Shown piece after piece: positions 17,814 to 25,531 of a stretch of DNA of 39,808 nt. A program made the translations under genes and the position numbers. Numbering within the stretch: the stretch's first letter is position 1; every line of letters begins with the position of its first letter. Under the pieces are notes generated by a model. That model saw nothing but the letters and a program-made list of their open reading frames with translations. It did no database searches and had not been told where the DNA came from. Location of the stretch: NCBI GenBank assembly GCA_028696165.1, contig JAQVHQ010000032.1:1-39808 (forward strand), in the 5' to 3' direction. This stretch comes from Lachnospiraceae bacterium (lineage in GTDB: Bacteria > Bacillota > Clostridia > Lachnospirales > Lachnospiraceae).

Positions 17814-17850
17814 AAAAAAACACTAGAATCCAGGTATAGTTCTAGCGTCC
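17814..17850 (-). terminator. Second terminator in the aspS leader
   Basis: On the minus strand ACGCTAGAA pairs with TTCTAGTGT around an 11-nt loop, followed directly by U7. It lies downstream of the T-box terminator and upstream of aspS, an unusual placement since the T-box antiterminator would not disrupt it. Confidence 0.75.
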
Positions 17851-17874
17851 TTTTGGGCTGTCTTCTTATAAAAA

Positions 17875-18140
17875 TAAAAAACCGTCCTGGAACACCTACT
17901 CGTATTCCGGGACGGGAAATATCAATCTTCCCGCGGTACCACCCGCGTTGCAAGCACCATTGCTTACCTCTTTCAAACATTTAACGCATGTTACTCGTAC
18001 TGACCTACTGTTCTTTCAATCAGTCTGCTCCAGAGTGTTCCCTATTGTCTTCTTCCCTTAATGGCTGCTCTCAGTCGGTGACGGCCAATTCCTGTCAAGT
18101 TTCAAGGACAGAGTCTCTTTCTTTGCATTTTTGTTATGGG
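17875..18140 (-). promoter_or_regulatory. T-box riboswitch (tRNA-sensing leader) of the aspS-gatCAB operon
   Basis: The diagnostic T-box sequence GGGTGGTACCGCGGG occupies 17944-17930. It is followed by an intrinsic terminator (CCGTCCCGGAATAC pairing with GTGTTCCAGGACGG, 17916-17882) and a U6 run. Total leader length, about 265 nt, is normal. The likely specifier region (18045-18028) reads GGGAACACTCTGGAGC; its GAAC (18040-18037) contains overlapping GAA (Glu) and AAC (Asn) codons. Another triplet, GAC (Asp), occurs upstream at about 18048. The tRNA-tail bulge reads UGGU, which can pair with A73 or wobble with G73. Stem I pairing could not be resolved fully by eye. Confidence 0.92.
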
Positions 18141-18143
18141 ACG

Positions 18144-18172
18144 ATTCTAGCATACTTTTTTGGGGATTGCAA
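18144..18172 (-). promoter_or_regulatory. Promoter of the T-box/aspS operon
   Basis: -35 TTGCAA (18172-18167), 17-nt spacer, -10 TAGAAT (18149-18144); predicted transcript start near 18140, just at the beginning of the T-box leader. Confidence 0.75.
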
Positions 18173-18251
18173 GTTTTTTTTCGAATGATTTACAATGATT
18201 TATCGAATGATATCAGAATGGATTCAGAATGGATTCAAATTTTTACAAGAC

Positions 18252-18514
18252 GGACGCCTCGGCGGTTGTATTTATTGCCATTGAATAAGCTGATAAGAAT
18301 CTAAGTATAAAAAGAGCCGATTCCATGGGCGCCAGGTGTTTACCAAAACACCTGGCGAAGGCACCCTGAAGTGGGTATGCATCAGCATACACACTGAATG
18401 TGCCTGCTCCCATGGAATCGACTCTTTTTATACTTAGATTCTTACAGCGAAATGAACTGGCAATAAATACAACAGCTGTGGAGCCTGCCAATGGGACGAA
18501 ATACGAAGGCGTCC
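18252..18514. repeat. 263-bp near-perfect palindrome with three-way-junction fold
   Basis: Nested inverted repeats. GGACGCCT (18252-18259) pairs with 18507-18514; a perfect 16-bp arm 18265-18280 pairs with 18458-18473; a 35-bp arm 18295-18329 pairs with 18409-18443 with one mismatch. At the tip are two hairpins: CGCCAGGTGTTT (18330-18341) with its complement at 18346-18357, and GGCAC (18360-18364)/GTGCC (18400-18404) enclosing GTATGC-ATCA-GCATAC (18375-18390). The single mismatch is C-A on the plus strand but G-U on the minus strand, so a minus-strand RNA would pair fully. It is non-coding and unclassified. It lies between the YARHG gene and the T-box promoter. Confidence 0.9.
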
Positions 18515-18554
18515 TCCTGGAACTACCGCCTGCAATTGAAAATACTATCCAATC

Positions 18555-19583
18555 TTAATAGTAACACCCATGCTCTTTCTGCCACTCATTAATAATCTTA
18601 ACATTCTGCCTTTCCACACTATTCATATTAGCAATCAAATCATTCACATTCGAATACCCGCAATGCTGTTGTGCGGTAAGATACCAATCTTTTCCACTGA
18701 ACTTATAATATGCATCTGCAGAAGTGTCACTTTTATCCGGATCAAAACTATATCCATAACGTGCAACCATCTCATTAATCGCCATCTGCGAATTCGCATG
18801 TTCTGATGTAACCTCTCCCGTCTCTAACATTTGCAAATCACTGCTGCTCAGCACCGAAGAACTGCTATATGGAAAGAGGAAATCCGACGTTGGTGCCGCT
18901 GCCCCACATGGAATAGTAATCGTTGCAGCTGCAGTTGATGGGGTCTGAGACGCTCTGGCATTGGCAGCTGCTTCTTCGGCTGCCTGTTTTGCCTGCTGTG
19001 CAGCTTCTTCCGCCTCTATGCGAGCCTGTTCTGCTGCTGCGGCTGCCTCTTCTTTTGCTTTTGCTGCGGCTTCCTCGGCTGCTTTTGCCTCTGCTTCTTT
19101 AGCGGCTTTTTCTTCCGCTTCTTTCGCAGCTGCTTCCTCAGCCGCTTTTGCCTCTGCCTCTTCCTTCTCTTTTGCTTCCTGCTGCAATTGTTCTAACTGT
19201 GCCTGGGCACTTGCAAGTTCTGCCTCTTTCTCCTGATTATGTTTACTGACACCTAAAGCAACACATACCCCTACCGCAATCAGTATCAATACACCCACTA
19301 TAGAACAAGCTATAATAATAGGTTTCCTGCTGCTTCCTCCACTTGTTCTGTGGGGCTCTCCTGTTGGATTGGGAGGTAATTCATGTTTTGATTGATATCC
19401 TCCTGATCCAGCTGACGATCCTGATGCTTTTGATGCTCTTGATGCTTTGCTCGTCTGATAGGACGAACCACCTATCTGCTGTGCATCCTTTGCTGGTGGC
19501 TCGTCTTCCCGAACCGGAGTCCCGCAATTCGGACAGAAGACGGAATCGTCCGGTATTTTAGTCCCACAATTTTCACAAAACAT
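18555..19583 (-). CDS. Zinc-ribbon, coiled-coil, YARHG-domain membrane protein
   Basis: Protein of 342 aa. Residues 1-25 are a zinc ribbon (CENCG...CPNCG); a Ser/Gly-rich linker leads to a TM helix near 86-112 (IIIACSIVGVLILIAVGV), then a roughly 95-residue Ala/Glu/Lys coiled coil. The C-terminal domain (about 225-342) contains VARYGYSF and YYKFSGKDWY, matching the YARHG domain pattern found in bacterial envelope proteins; its function is not established. I start at 19583 (MFCENCG), preceded by GGAGGG at 6 nt spacing, and not at the upstream in-frame ATGs. It has its own promoter and no functional partner nearby. Confidence 0.85.
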   Translation of the reverse strand: MFCENCGTKIPDDSVFCPNCGTPVREDEPPAKDAQQIGGSSYQTSKASRASKASGSSAGSGGYQSKHELPPNPTGEPHRTSGGSSRKPIIIACSIVGVLILIAVGVCVALGVSKHNQEKEAELASAQAQLEQLQQEAKEKEEAEAKAAEEAAAKEAEEKAAKEAEAKAAEEAAAKAKEEAAAAAEQARIEAEEAAQQAKQAAEEAAANARASQTPSTAAATITIPCGAAAPTSDFLFPYSSSSVLSSSDLQMLETGEVTSEHANSQMAINEMVARYGYSFDPDKSDTSADAYYKFSGKDWYLTAQQHCGYSNVNDLIANMNSVERQNVKIINEWQKEHGCYY

Positions 19584-19647
19584 ATTTGCCCTCCTCATAT
19601 GGCTATAAAAAGACATTTTCTTACAATACCTTCTTATTTTTAGGTTT

Positions 19648-19676
19648 ATCTTACTTTTTGTCATGATATTTGTCAA
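19648..19676 (-). promoter_or_regulatory. Promoter of the YARHG-protein gene
   Basis: -35 TTGACA (19676-19671), 17-nt spacer, -10 TAAGAT (19653-19648); 65 nt before the chosen start. Confidence 0.7.
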
Positions 19677-19689
19677 GATTTTCATGGCA

Positions 19690-19950
19690 TTTATCTATTT
19701 ACCCATTTTTTCATTTTTTCTCCGGCACTGGTAGTATTAGTGGTCTATTTTCTCCACTTCTGCACCTTTTCTATTTGATTTCTCATATTTTCTCTACTAC
19801 TTCTATTTCCTCTATTCTGTCTTCTTTCAAATCATCCAGTCATGATAAAGGCTATATAACGGTGTAAATTCAATTTTTTTAAAAAAAGCACATAGATCTA
19901 TTTTCAGTTAAAATGTAATCACCACAAAACATTACTGAAAGGAAATAGAA
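19690..19950. other. AT-rich gene-free stretch
   Basis: Low-complexity T- and C-rich sequence upstream of the YARHG promoter, without a credible gene, terminator or repeat. Confidence 0.5.
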
Positions 19951-19952
19951 CT

Positions 19953-20036
19953 ATGACTCAATTACATTTTACACTAGATTATGATTTTTTACCAAGCCTC
20001 AATTGTACCAGGGCATATAGAACTCACATTTTAACT
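19953..20036 (+). pseudogene. Possible 5' remnant of a transposase gene
   Basis: An ATG with a good ribosome site (AAAGGAAATAG) opens a frame starting MTQLHFTLDYDF, which resembles the N-terminus of IS256-type transposases as I remember them. Similarity fades after about 15 residues and the rest of the 113-aa frame runs through the hairpin repeat, so no functional protein is expected. The assignment rests on a short match and may be wrong. Confidence 0.3.
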
Positions 20037-20079
20037 AGTGCCTCGTTATATATAGATTTAGTAATCAAAAATAGCTGCA

Positions 20080-20239
20080 CGGGGCATACACAAGCTCTCC
20101 TTTTTTCTCTTGCCCCGATACTACTTTCAAAGCGAGGCAGCACAGTCTTTTGGCGCTGTATATGCCTCGTTTACGTAAAAATTCACTTTATAATGTACCT
20201 AAATGGGGTATCTGTGTGTTTTTCGCTCATATATGCCCC
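20080..20239. repeat. GGGGCA...TGCCCC hairpin array, copy B
   Basis: Three hairpins at 20080-20117, 20134-20168 and 20204-20239 align in order with the last three hairpins of 7178-7334. In the middle hairpin both arms changed together, GAGGCA with TGCCTC here against GGGGCA with TGCCCC in copy A, so pairing is retained. The third has GGGGTA with TGCCCC, a U-G pair on the plus strand. No gene is encoded. Confidence 0.75.
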
Positions 20240-20449
20240 GCGCCTGAACTATTATAATGTAACTCATGGAACAAATCATACGAGACACAGGTGAAAAATT
20301 AAGATGTCAAGTTAAAGCTATAGATTTCTTGATGATTTCTTGATCATACTAGAAAGGAGGCATTAACACGCTTGTGCTGTCTGCCCCCTCCTGCATATAT
20401 TGATTTTTATAATTATATTGTTTGTGTCCATTCGTCCAAATCGCAATGG

Positions 20450-20665
20450 CATACACTTCAATTGCCTATATTTCAATATCCATATGCTTCAATCACCTAT
20501 ATTTCAATTTCCATATACTTCAATTTCCTACATGGCAATCCCCATACACTTCAATTTCCATACACTTCAATTTCCTATATGGCAATCCACATACACTTCA
20601 ATCCCCATATACTTCAATTTCCTACATGGCAATCCCCATACACTTCAATTTCCTATTGCAATATC
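20450..20665. repeat. Minisatellite of 15- and 16-bp units
   Basis: Thirteen contiguous units plus a partial one. The 16-bp unit is CATAYACTTCAATTYC; the 15-bp unit is CTAYATGGCAATCCC (early ones CTATATTTCAATTTC). From 20512 the order settles into a 47-bp higher-order period (16+15+16) repeated three times. There are no spacers, so it is not a CRISPR. The repeat lacks stop codons in all plus frames, which explains three overlapping open frames here. It ends 12 nt past the tetR stop. Confidence 0.9.
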
Positions 20666-20676
20666 GCAATCTTTAC

Positions 20677-21306
20677 CTAATTCAACGAACTGACAATCCC
20701 ATGATACACAAACTCCTTTAACTGCTCCATGGAAATTCCGTCCATCCACTCTTTTCTTTGAATGCAGGTCACATAGCCAACCAGTTGGGTCAATATACTA
20801 ACTCCTATAAGTGTTGCCGGAATCTGGCCTGATAAGACGCCTTCCTCTACTCCGGTCATTCCCAGTTCCCGCAGTCCTTCATAGAAGTAATCAGGGGACA
20901 TAGGACATTTGTTCATAACAGTTCTTAAGGACTCTTTACTTTCTCCATTTCCGTGATGGGATAACTCAAAGAGCTGTATAAAGGATTTCTGATTTGTAAA
21001 GTTCTCATTTAACCAATCCATGATACAGTAGATGCGGCTTTTAAAACCGGATGCCGCTTCTACTATTTTCGAGATTTCGTCCATCTTGGTGGATATTTCA
21101 TAAAGAAGGGCTTTCCCGATTATCTCGTCCTTGCTTTTAAAATATTCATAAGTAGTCCCTTTACCAATTCCTGCTTTTGATGCAATTTCTGAAACCGTTA
21201 ATTCACTTAAGTTTTTTCCTTCTTCCAACAGAGCTGTTACTGCTTTATAAATCTGTAATTCCTTTTCAGAAATAGAATCAAAAACCATCGTCTTCAATCT
21301 CTTCAT
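20677..21306 (-). CDS. TetR/AcrR family transcriptional repressor
   Basis: Repressor of 209 aa. The N-terminal helix-turn-helix is LTVSEIASKAGIGKGTTYEYFKSKDEII, the TetR signature; the remaining helical part is the ligand and dimer domain. I start at 21306 (MKRLKTMVFDS), with GGAGG 9 nt upstream, rather than 21354. The gene overlaps the end of the RND exporter gene by 29 nt, so both are made from one transcript. The palindrome at the exporter promoter is its probable operator, giving autoregulation with the pump. Confidence 0.9.
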   Translation of the reverse strand: MKRLKTMVFDSISEKELQIYKAVTALLEEGKNLSELTVSEIASKAGIGKGTTYEYFKSKDEIIGKALLYEISTKMDEISKIVEAASGFKSRIYCIMDWLNENFTNQKSFIQLFELSHHGNGESKESLRTVMNKCPMSPDYFYEGLRELGMTGVEEGVLSGQIPATLIGVSILTQLVGYVTCIQRKEWMDGISMEQLKEFVYHGIVSSLN

Positions 21307-24300
21307 CCAGATTTTCCTCCTCTGCCAGATATTTCTTTCGATTAAATATGTCATAGATACATGGCACTACAAACAGCGTCAGTAAAGTACCATAGATCAA
21401 ACCTCCTATGGTAACAATCGCCATTGGCTGTACCATACCTGCGCCCATGCCCATTCCCATTGCCATGGTGGACAGACCCAGAATAGTTGTCAATGCAGTC
21501 ATCATAATTGGACGCATACGGGTCTTTCCTGCTTCAATAATTGCTTCCCGCTTCTCCATACCACTTCTTCGCAGCTGATTCGTGTAATCTACCAGCACGA
21601 TACCATTATTAACTATGATACCGGATAACATGACAAATCCAATCATTGCGATAACACTGACTTCACTTCCGGACAGATACAATCCTAAGAATCCGCCTGT
21701 AAATGCCAGTGGAATGGTAAACATTACGATAAATGGTGAAAGCAGAGACTGGAACTGTGCTACCATGATTAAGTACATGAATACAATTGCCAGTGCAAGC
21801 ATCTTCACTAACTGTCCCATTGCCTCATTAATAGTAGTATCTTCTCCAACCATCTCAACCGAATATCCTTCCGGCACCTCAACGGATTTTAATGCTTCTT
21901 TTACATCATCGGAAACCAGACCTACATTATGAGACGCATCAATGGATGAGGAAACTGTCAGATATCGCGTCTGCGCATCTCTGGATATAGACTGAAGTCC
22001 AGTTGCATCAACAAAATCCACAAGATCGCTTAATGGTATCTCTTCCTCTTTGCCTTCTGTATCTGTTGCTGTAATCATGATTCCCTTGATGTCTTCTCTG
22101 GTGAATTCATCTTTTTCTTCATTATAAACCATGACATCATAATCTTTGCTTACGGTTGAAAGTGTTGTCGCTTTGGAACTTTCTGCTATCTTAGCGCTTA
22201 CCTGCTGATAGATCTGTGCAATGGTAAGATTATGTTCAGAAGCTTTGCCCTTATTTACCACCATACGAAGTTCTTCCGTGGTATCTTCAATACCATCAGA
22301 AACTTCGGTCGTTCCTTCTGTATCTTCTACAATCTTTGCAACCTCTTTTGCCAGTTCCTGAATCTTATCCAGCTCTTTTCCTTTGATTTCCACACTAATT
22401 CCGCTTCCACCAAGAGCTGACATATCCATGCTTGAGGTCTGTATATCTAATTCACAATCTAAATCTTTTGTCTTGTCCTCTATCTCCTTCGTAATCTGAT
22501 TGCTTGTAAGTTTCGTGTCTTCTGACAATATCACGTAGATAGAAGAAGTATTGGCTGCGCTGCTGCCCCCCATCATGCTCATGGTTCCACTGCTTGAACC
22601 GGCCATAGCTCCCACATCTGTCACATCACTAATCGTTAACAGGCGGTCAGCCAGTTCATCTGACATCTCACCAACTTCTGTCAATGTAGCCGTCTCCGGC
22701 ATAGTCAGCGTAACGGTTACCTGTGTGCTGTCCATAGCAGGCATAAATGCAGTTCCTCTTGACATTGCACCCACGGCACTGACCACGAGAAGTACTACTG
22801 CAAGTATCAGTACAACCGGTTTCCAGTGAAGTACTTTATCCATAATCTTTCCATACACATTCTGAATACGGTCAAATAATTTGTGTTCTTTTTCTTTTGT
22901 ATTTTTCAATACACCAGCAGACATCATAGGCACTAATGTCAGGGCAATTACTAAACTTGCCAGTAAAGAATAAGCAATCGTAAGTCCCATATCCACAAAC
23001 AGCTGTCTTGTGATACCTTCGGTAAATACAATAGGTGCAAATACACAAACGGTTGTAAGTGTCGAGGCAATAATAGCCCCGCTTACCTGTTTTGCTCCCG
23101 CAACAGCTGCCTTCTTAGCAGAAATGCCTTTATTGCGCAGCCGGTATATATTCTCAATTACAACAATAGAGTTATCCACCAGCATACCTACGCCTAATGC
23201 CAGACCAGACAGCGAGATAATATTTAAAGTCACTCCGCTAAAATACATCAATACAATAGCACTGAATATACTGATTGGGATAGAGCAGGCAACAACCAGT
23301 GTCGGTCTGAAATCTTTCAAAAACAGGAGCAGAATAATAATAGCAAGTACACCACCAAAAACCATATTCTGCAATACAGAATTAATAACCAGGTCAATAT
23401 AGATACCCTGATCCATAATTATCGTAGAGTCAGCTCCATCTTCTGATGTTTTAAAGTTCTCAAAATATACTTTCAAACGATCTGATACTTCTCCGGTGGA
23501 ATATCCGGTCTGTTTCTGGATAGAAAGCATAATTCCCGGTTTTCCATTAATGGAGGCGTATACTTCATCAGAATTATCCGTTATCACTACATCTGCCACA
23601 TCAGAAAGTTTAATAGGTTCTAATCCATCAATACCCATATCAAATAATACCAGGTCAGACAGATTCTCTGTATCTTCGAATTTGTCACCTACACGGACAA
23701 GATACTGAATATTGTCTTCTGTTACATATCCAGCGGGCATACTAAAGTTCTGTGCCTGCAGAATCTGAGATACCATATCCGAAGTGATTTTCTTACTTAA
23801 ATCAGCCTGTTCCAACGCTGTTTCCTTTGAATCATCCAGCTGCTCCTGTCCCTGCTCTAACTGCTGTTCGCCTGAAGACAGTTGTGCCTGGGCAGTTGCC
23901 ATCTCAATTGTTGCTGTGATTTTTGCTGATTCAATCTGTGACTGAGCCTGGGCAAGTGTGATTTTTCCTGAAGTCAGCTGAGCTTTGGTATCGTTGAGCT
24001 GTTTGCGTCCTGCATCCAGCTTCGCTTGATTCTCATCAATGGTTGCCTGGGCTGAGGCTAACTGCTCATCTACGGTAGCCTTAGCTGCCGCTTTCACCTG
24101 GTTTTCCCCTTCTGTCAGACCTGTATCAATCTGCTTTAACTGTTCTTCTAACCCGGTAATGGCAGATTCTGTTGAAGATATCTGAGTTTCCAAAGCTGAG
24201 ATAGTTCCCTGGAGCGTGGCAATCACTGTCTGATTAGCCTCACTTCCTTTGACCTGCTCATCACTTAGTTGTTTTTTTGCATCCTCCAGACTGCTCTGAA

Positions 24301-25276
24301 GTGTCTCAAGACCATCTTTTGCCGATGCAAGTCCAGCTTCTATCTGGGTTTTTCCCTCTGCTGCACTTTTATATTCATCAGAATCATAAAAAGCATCCAT
24401 AGCCGCTTTTTCTGCAGTGGCATAAGCCGTGTCCTTCTGCTCATCTAATTGTTTCTGACCAGCATCTAACTGTTTTTGTCCGGCATCTAACGCATCCAGA
24501 GCCGTCTCTATCTGAGCTTCCCCTGCAGTAATCTGAGCCTGAGCTGCTGATGCCTGAGACAGCTGATCTGTTAATTCCTGTTTTCCGGATTCCAACTGTT
24601 CTTTTCCATCTTCAATCTCAGCTTTCGCATCATCCAACTCTTCCTGGGCATCATCAAAAGTGCCATTCAGGGCATTTTCAATCTTCTTATTCATCAAGTC
24701 AATCTTTTCCTGACGAATGACAACGTCCACCTGCTCCTCAATTTCTCCAGAAGTAGATACAGATGCCACACCCTCTATACTTTCAATATCTGACAGCATA
24801 GACTCATTTACATAGTCAGAAAGTTTTGCACCTTCTAATCCATCCTTTTGCACTGCAGCAATCATAACCGGCATCATATCCGGGTTTAATTTCATGATAA
24901 CCGGATCGCCCACAGAATCATCCCAGGTTCCACTGATTTGATCCAGATTTTCCCTCATCTCCAGGCTGACTGAATCCATATCTGTAGTCTGAGAAAATTC
25001 CAGAACAACCATGGATACATTTTCGCTGGAGGTAGAAGATACATTTTCAATATTGCTGACAGTTGCCATGGCTGATTCCACTGGCTTTGTAACTGTCTCC
25101 TCCACTTCTTCCGGACTGGCGCCAATATACGTGGTGTATACGATCGCGTAGGGAAGATTAATATTTGGTAATAAATCGGCAGTCATACTTGTAAATGCTA
25201 CATAGCCAAGTATTAATACCATGACAATACCGACAATTACGGTATATGGTTTTTTTACGCTTAATTTAGATAACAT
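21278..25276 (-). CDS. RND efflux transporter with large coiled-coil insertion
   Basis: Proton-driven exporter of the RND superfamily (AcrB/SwrC-like), 1332 aa against a usual length near 1030. TM1 is at about 10-32, followed by the porter domain. Residues about 205-495 are a Gln/Ala/Glu/Lys-rich coiled coil (repeated QLDAGQKQLD, AKAEIEDGKEQLESGK), inserted before the remaining porter residues. TM4 has GVGMLVDNSIVVIENIYR with the conserved Asp of proton relay; the second half repeats the TM-porter-TM layout and ends in an acidic tail. No adaptor or outer-membrane channel gene is nearby, as expected in a monoderm. Substrate unknown. Confidence 0.93.
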   Translation of the reverse strand: MLSKLSVKKPYTVIVGIVMVLILGYVAFTSMTADLLPNINLPYAIVYTTYIGASPEEVEETVTKPVESAMATVSNIENVSSTSSENVSMVVLEFSQTTDMDSVSLEMRENLDQISGTWDDSVGDPVIMKLNPDMMPVMIAAVQKDGLEGAKLSDYVNESMLSDIESIEGVASVSTSGEIEEQVDVVIRQEKIDLMNKKIENALNGTFDDAQEELDDAKAEIEDGKEQLESGKQELTDQLSQASAAQAQITAGEAQIETALDALDAGQKQLDAGQKQLDEQKDTAYATAEKAAMDAFYDSDEYKSAAEGKTQIEAGLASAKDGLETLQSSLEDAKKQLSDEQVKGSEANQTVIATLQGTISALETQISSTESAITGLEEQLKQIDTGLTEGENQVKAAAKATVDEQLASAQATIDENQAKLDAGRKQLNDTKAQLTSGKITLAQAQSQIESAKITATIEMATAQAQLSSGEQQLEQGQEQLDDSKETALEQADLSKKITSDMVSQILQAQNFSMPAGYVTEDNIQYLVRVGDKFEDTENLSDLVLFDMGIDGLEPIKLSDVADVVITDNSDEVYASINGKPGIMLSIQKQTGYSTGEVSDRLKVYFENFKTSEDGADSTIIMDQGIYIDLVINSVLQNMVFGGVLAIIILLLFLKDFRPTLVVACSIPISIFSAIVLMYFSGVTLNIISLSGLALGVGMLVDNSIVVIENIYRLRNKGISAKKAAVAGAKQVSGAIIASTLTTVCVFAPIVFTEGITRQLFVDMGLTIAYSLLASLVIALTLVPMMSAGVLKNTKEKEHKLFDRIQNVYGKIMDKVLHWKPVVLILAVVLLVVSAVGAMSRGTAFMPAMDSTQVTVTLTMPETATLTEVGEMSDELADRLLTISDVTDVGAMAGSSSGTMSMMGGSSAANTSSIYVILSEDTKLTSNQITKEIEDKTKDLDCELDIQTSSMDMSALGGSGISVEIKGKELDKIQELAKEVAKIVEDTEGTTEVSDGIEDTTEELRMVVNKGKASEHNLTIAQIYQQVSAKIAESSKATTLSTVSKDYDVMVYNEEKDEFTREDIKGIMITATDTEGKEEEIPLSDLVDFVDATGLQSISRDAQTRYLTVSSSIDASHNVGLVSDDVKEALKSVEVPEGYSVEMVGEDTTINEAMGQLVKMLALAIVFMYLIMVAQFQSLLSPFIVMFTIPLAFTGGFLGLYLSGSEVSVIAMIGFVMLSGIIVNNGIVLVDYTNQLRRSGMEKREAIIEAGKTRMRPIMMTALTTILGLSTMAMGMGMGAGMVQPMAIVTIGGLIYGTLLTLFVVPCIYDIFNRKKYLAEEENLDEEIEDDGF

Positions 25277-25295
25277 ATGTCCTCCTTCAAGTTTC

Positions 25296-25312
25296 CGACC
25301 GACCGGTCAGTT
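25296..25312. promoter_or_regulatory. Palindromic operator, probable TetR site
   Basis: CCGACCGACCGGTCAGTT centres on the perfect palindrome GACCGGTC (25301-25308), similar to the GACCGNCCGGTC-type sites of TetR regulators of efflux pumps. It lies between the -10 and the start codon of the RND gene, where a bound repressor would block transcription. Confidence 0.7.
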
Positions 25313-25320
25313 CTGATAAT

Positions 25321-25348
25321 AGTATACACTCATCTGCACAGAAATCAA
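25321..25348 (-). promoter_or_regulatory. Promoter of the RND-tetR operon
   Basis: -35 TTGATT (25348-25343), 16-nt spacer, -10 TATACT (25326-25321). The operator at 25296-25312 begins 9 nt downstream of the -10 and covers the expected start point. Confidence 0.6.
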
Positions 25349-25389
25349 TAGCATAATTTGTAAAAATTGTATAAAGTACGTATAGCAAC

Positions 25390-25442
25390 AAAAAGAACGT
25401 ATAATTTTCATCAGTTTCATTCTGACGAAAACCATACGCTCT
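25390..25442 (-). terminator. Terminator of the thyA-folA-ilvE operon
   Basis: A continuous 21-bp stem including G-U pairs (25442-25422 with 25414-25394), a 7-nt loop and a U5 run (25394-25390), about 90 nt after the ilvE stop. Confidence 0.85.
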
Positions 25443-25531
25443 TCCTTCATCTTTAGCATCATATTTATGAAACTATGTATCCTTACATATTCCATAAAAT
25501 GCCTAAAACACATACATCTGCGACACTTGTA

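Noticed and set aside
17774-17980. Minus-strand open frame of 68 codons in front of aspS
   Set aside because: It lies over the T-box antiterminator and both terminators; the translation is low in complexity and has no ribosome site.
18181-18240. Short direct repeats TCGAATGAT and ATTCAGAATGG upstream of the T-box promoter
   Set aside because: Two copies each, in AT-rich sequence; no known operator resembles them, and chance cannot be excluded.
18243-18491. Minus-strand open frame of 82 codons across the palindrome
   Set aside because: Both arms of the inverted repeat are inside it, so its openness follows from the repeat; no ribosome site or family resemblance.
18961-19236. Plus-strand Ala/Ser-rich frame of 91 codons
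   Set aside because: It is the antisense shadow of the Ala/Glu coiled-coil of the YARHG protein; regular codon composition keeps it open.
20354-20393. AGGAGG...CCTCCT hairpin near 20.37 kb
   Set aside because: Short and imperfect pairing without a gene before it or a T-run after it; not enough to call a terminator or RNA.
20450-20665. CRISPR array
   Set aside because: Units of 15-16 bp are contiguous without unique spacers and no cas gene is present.
20372-20721. Three overlapping plus-strand frames encoding repetitive peptides
   Set aside because: The minisatellite unit has no stop codon in any plus frame, which produces these frames automatically; no ribosome sites fit.
25307-25513. Minus-strand frame of 68 codons upstream of the RND gene
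   Set aside because: It covers the ilvE terminator and the RND promoter and operator, and has no good ribosome site.
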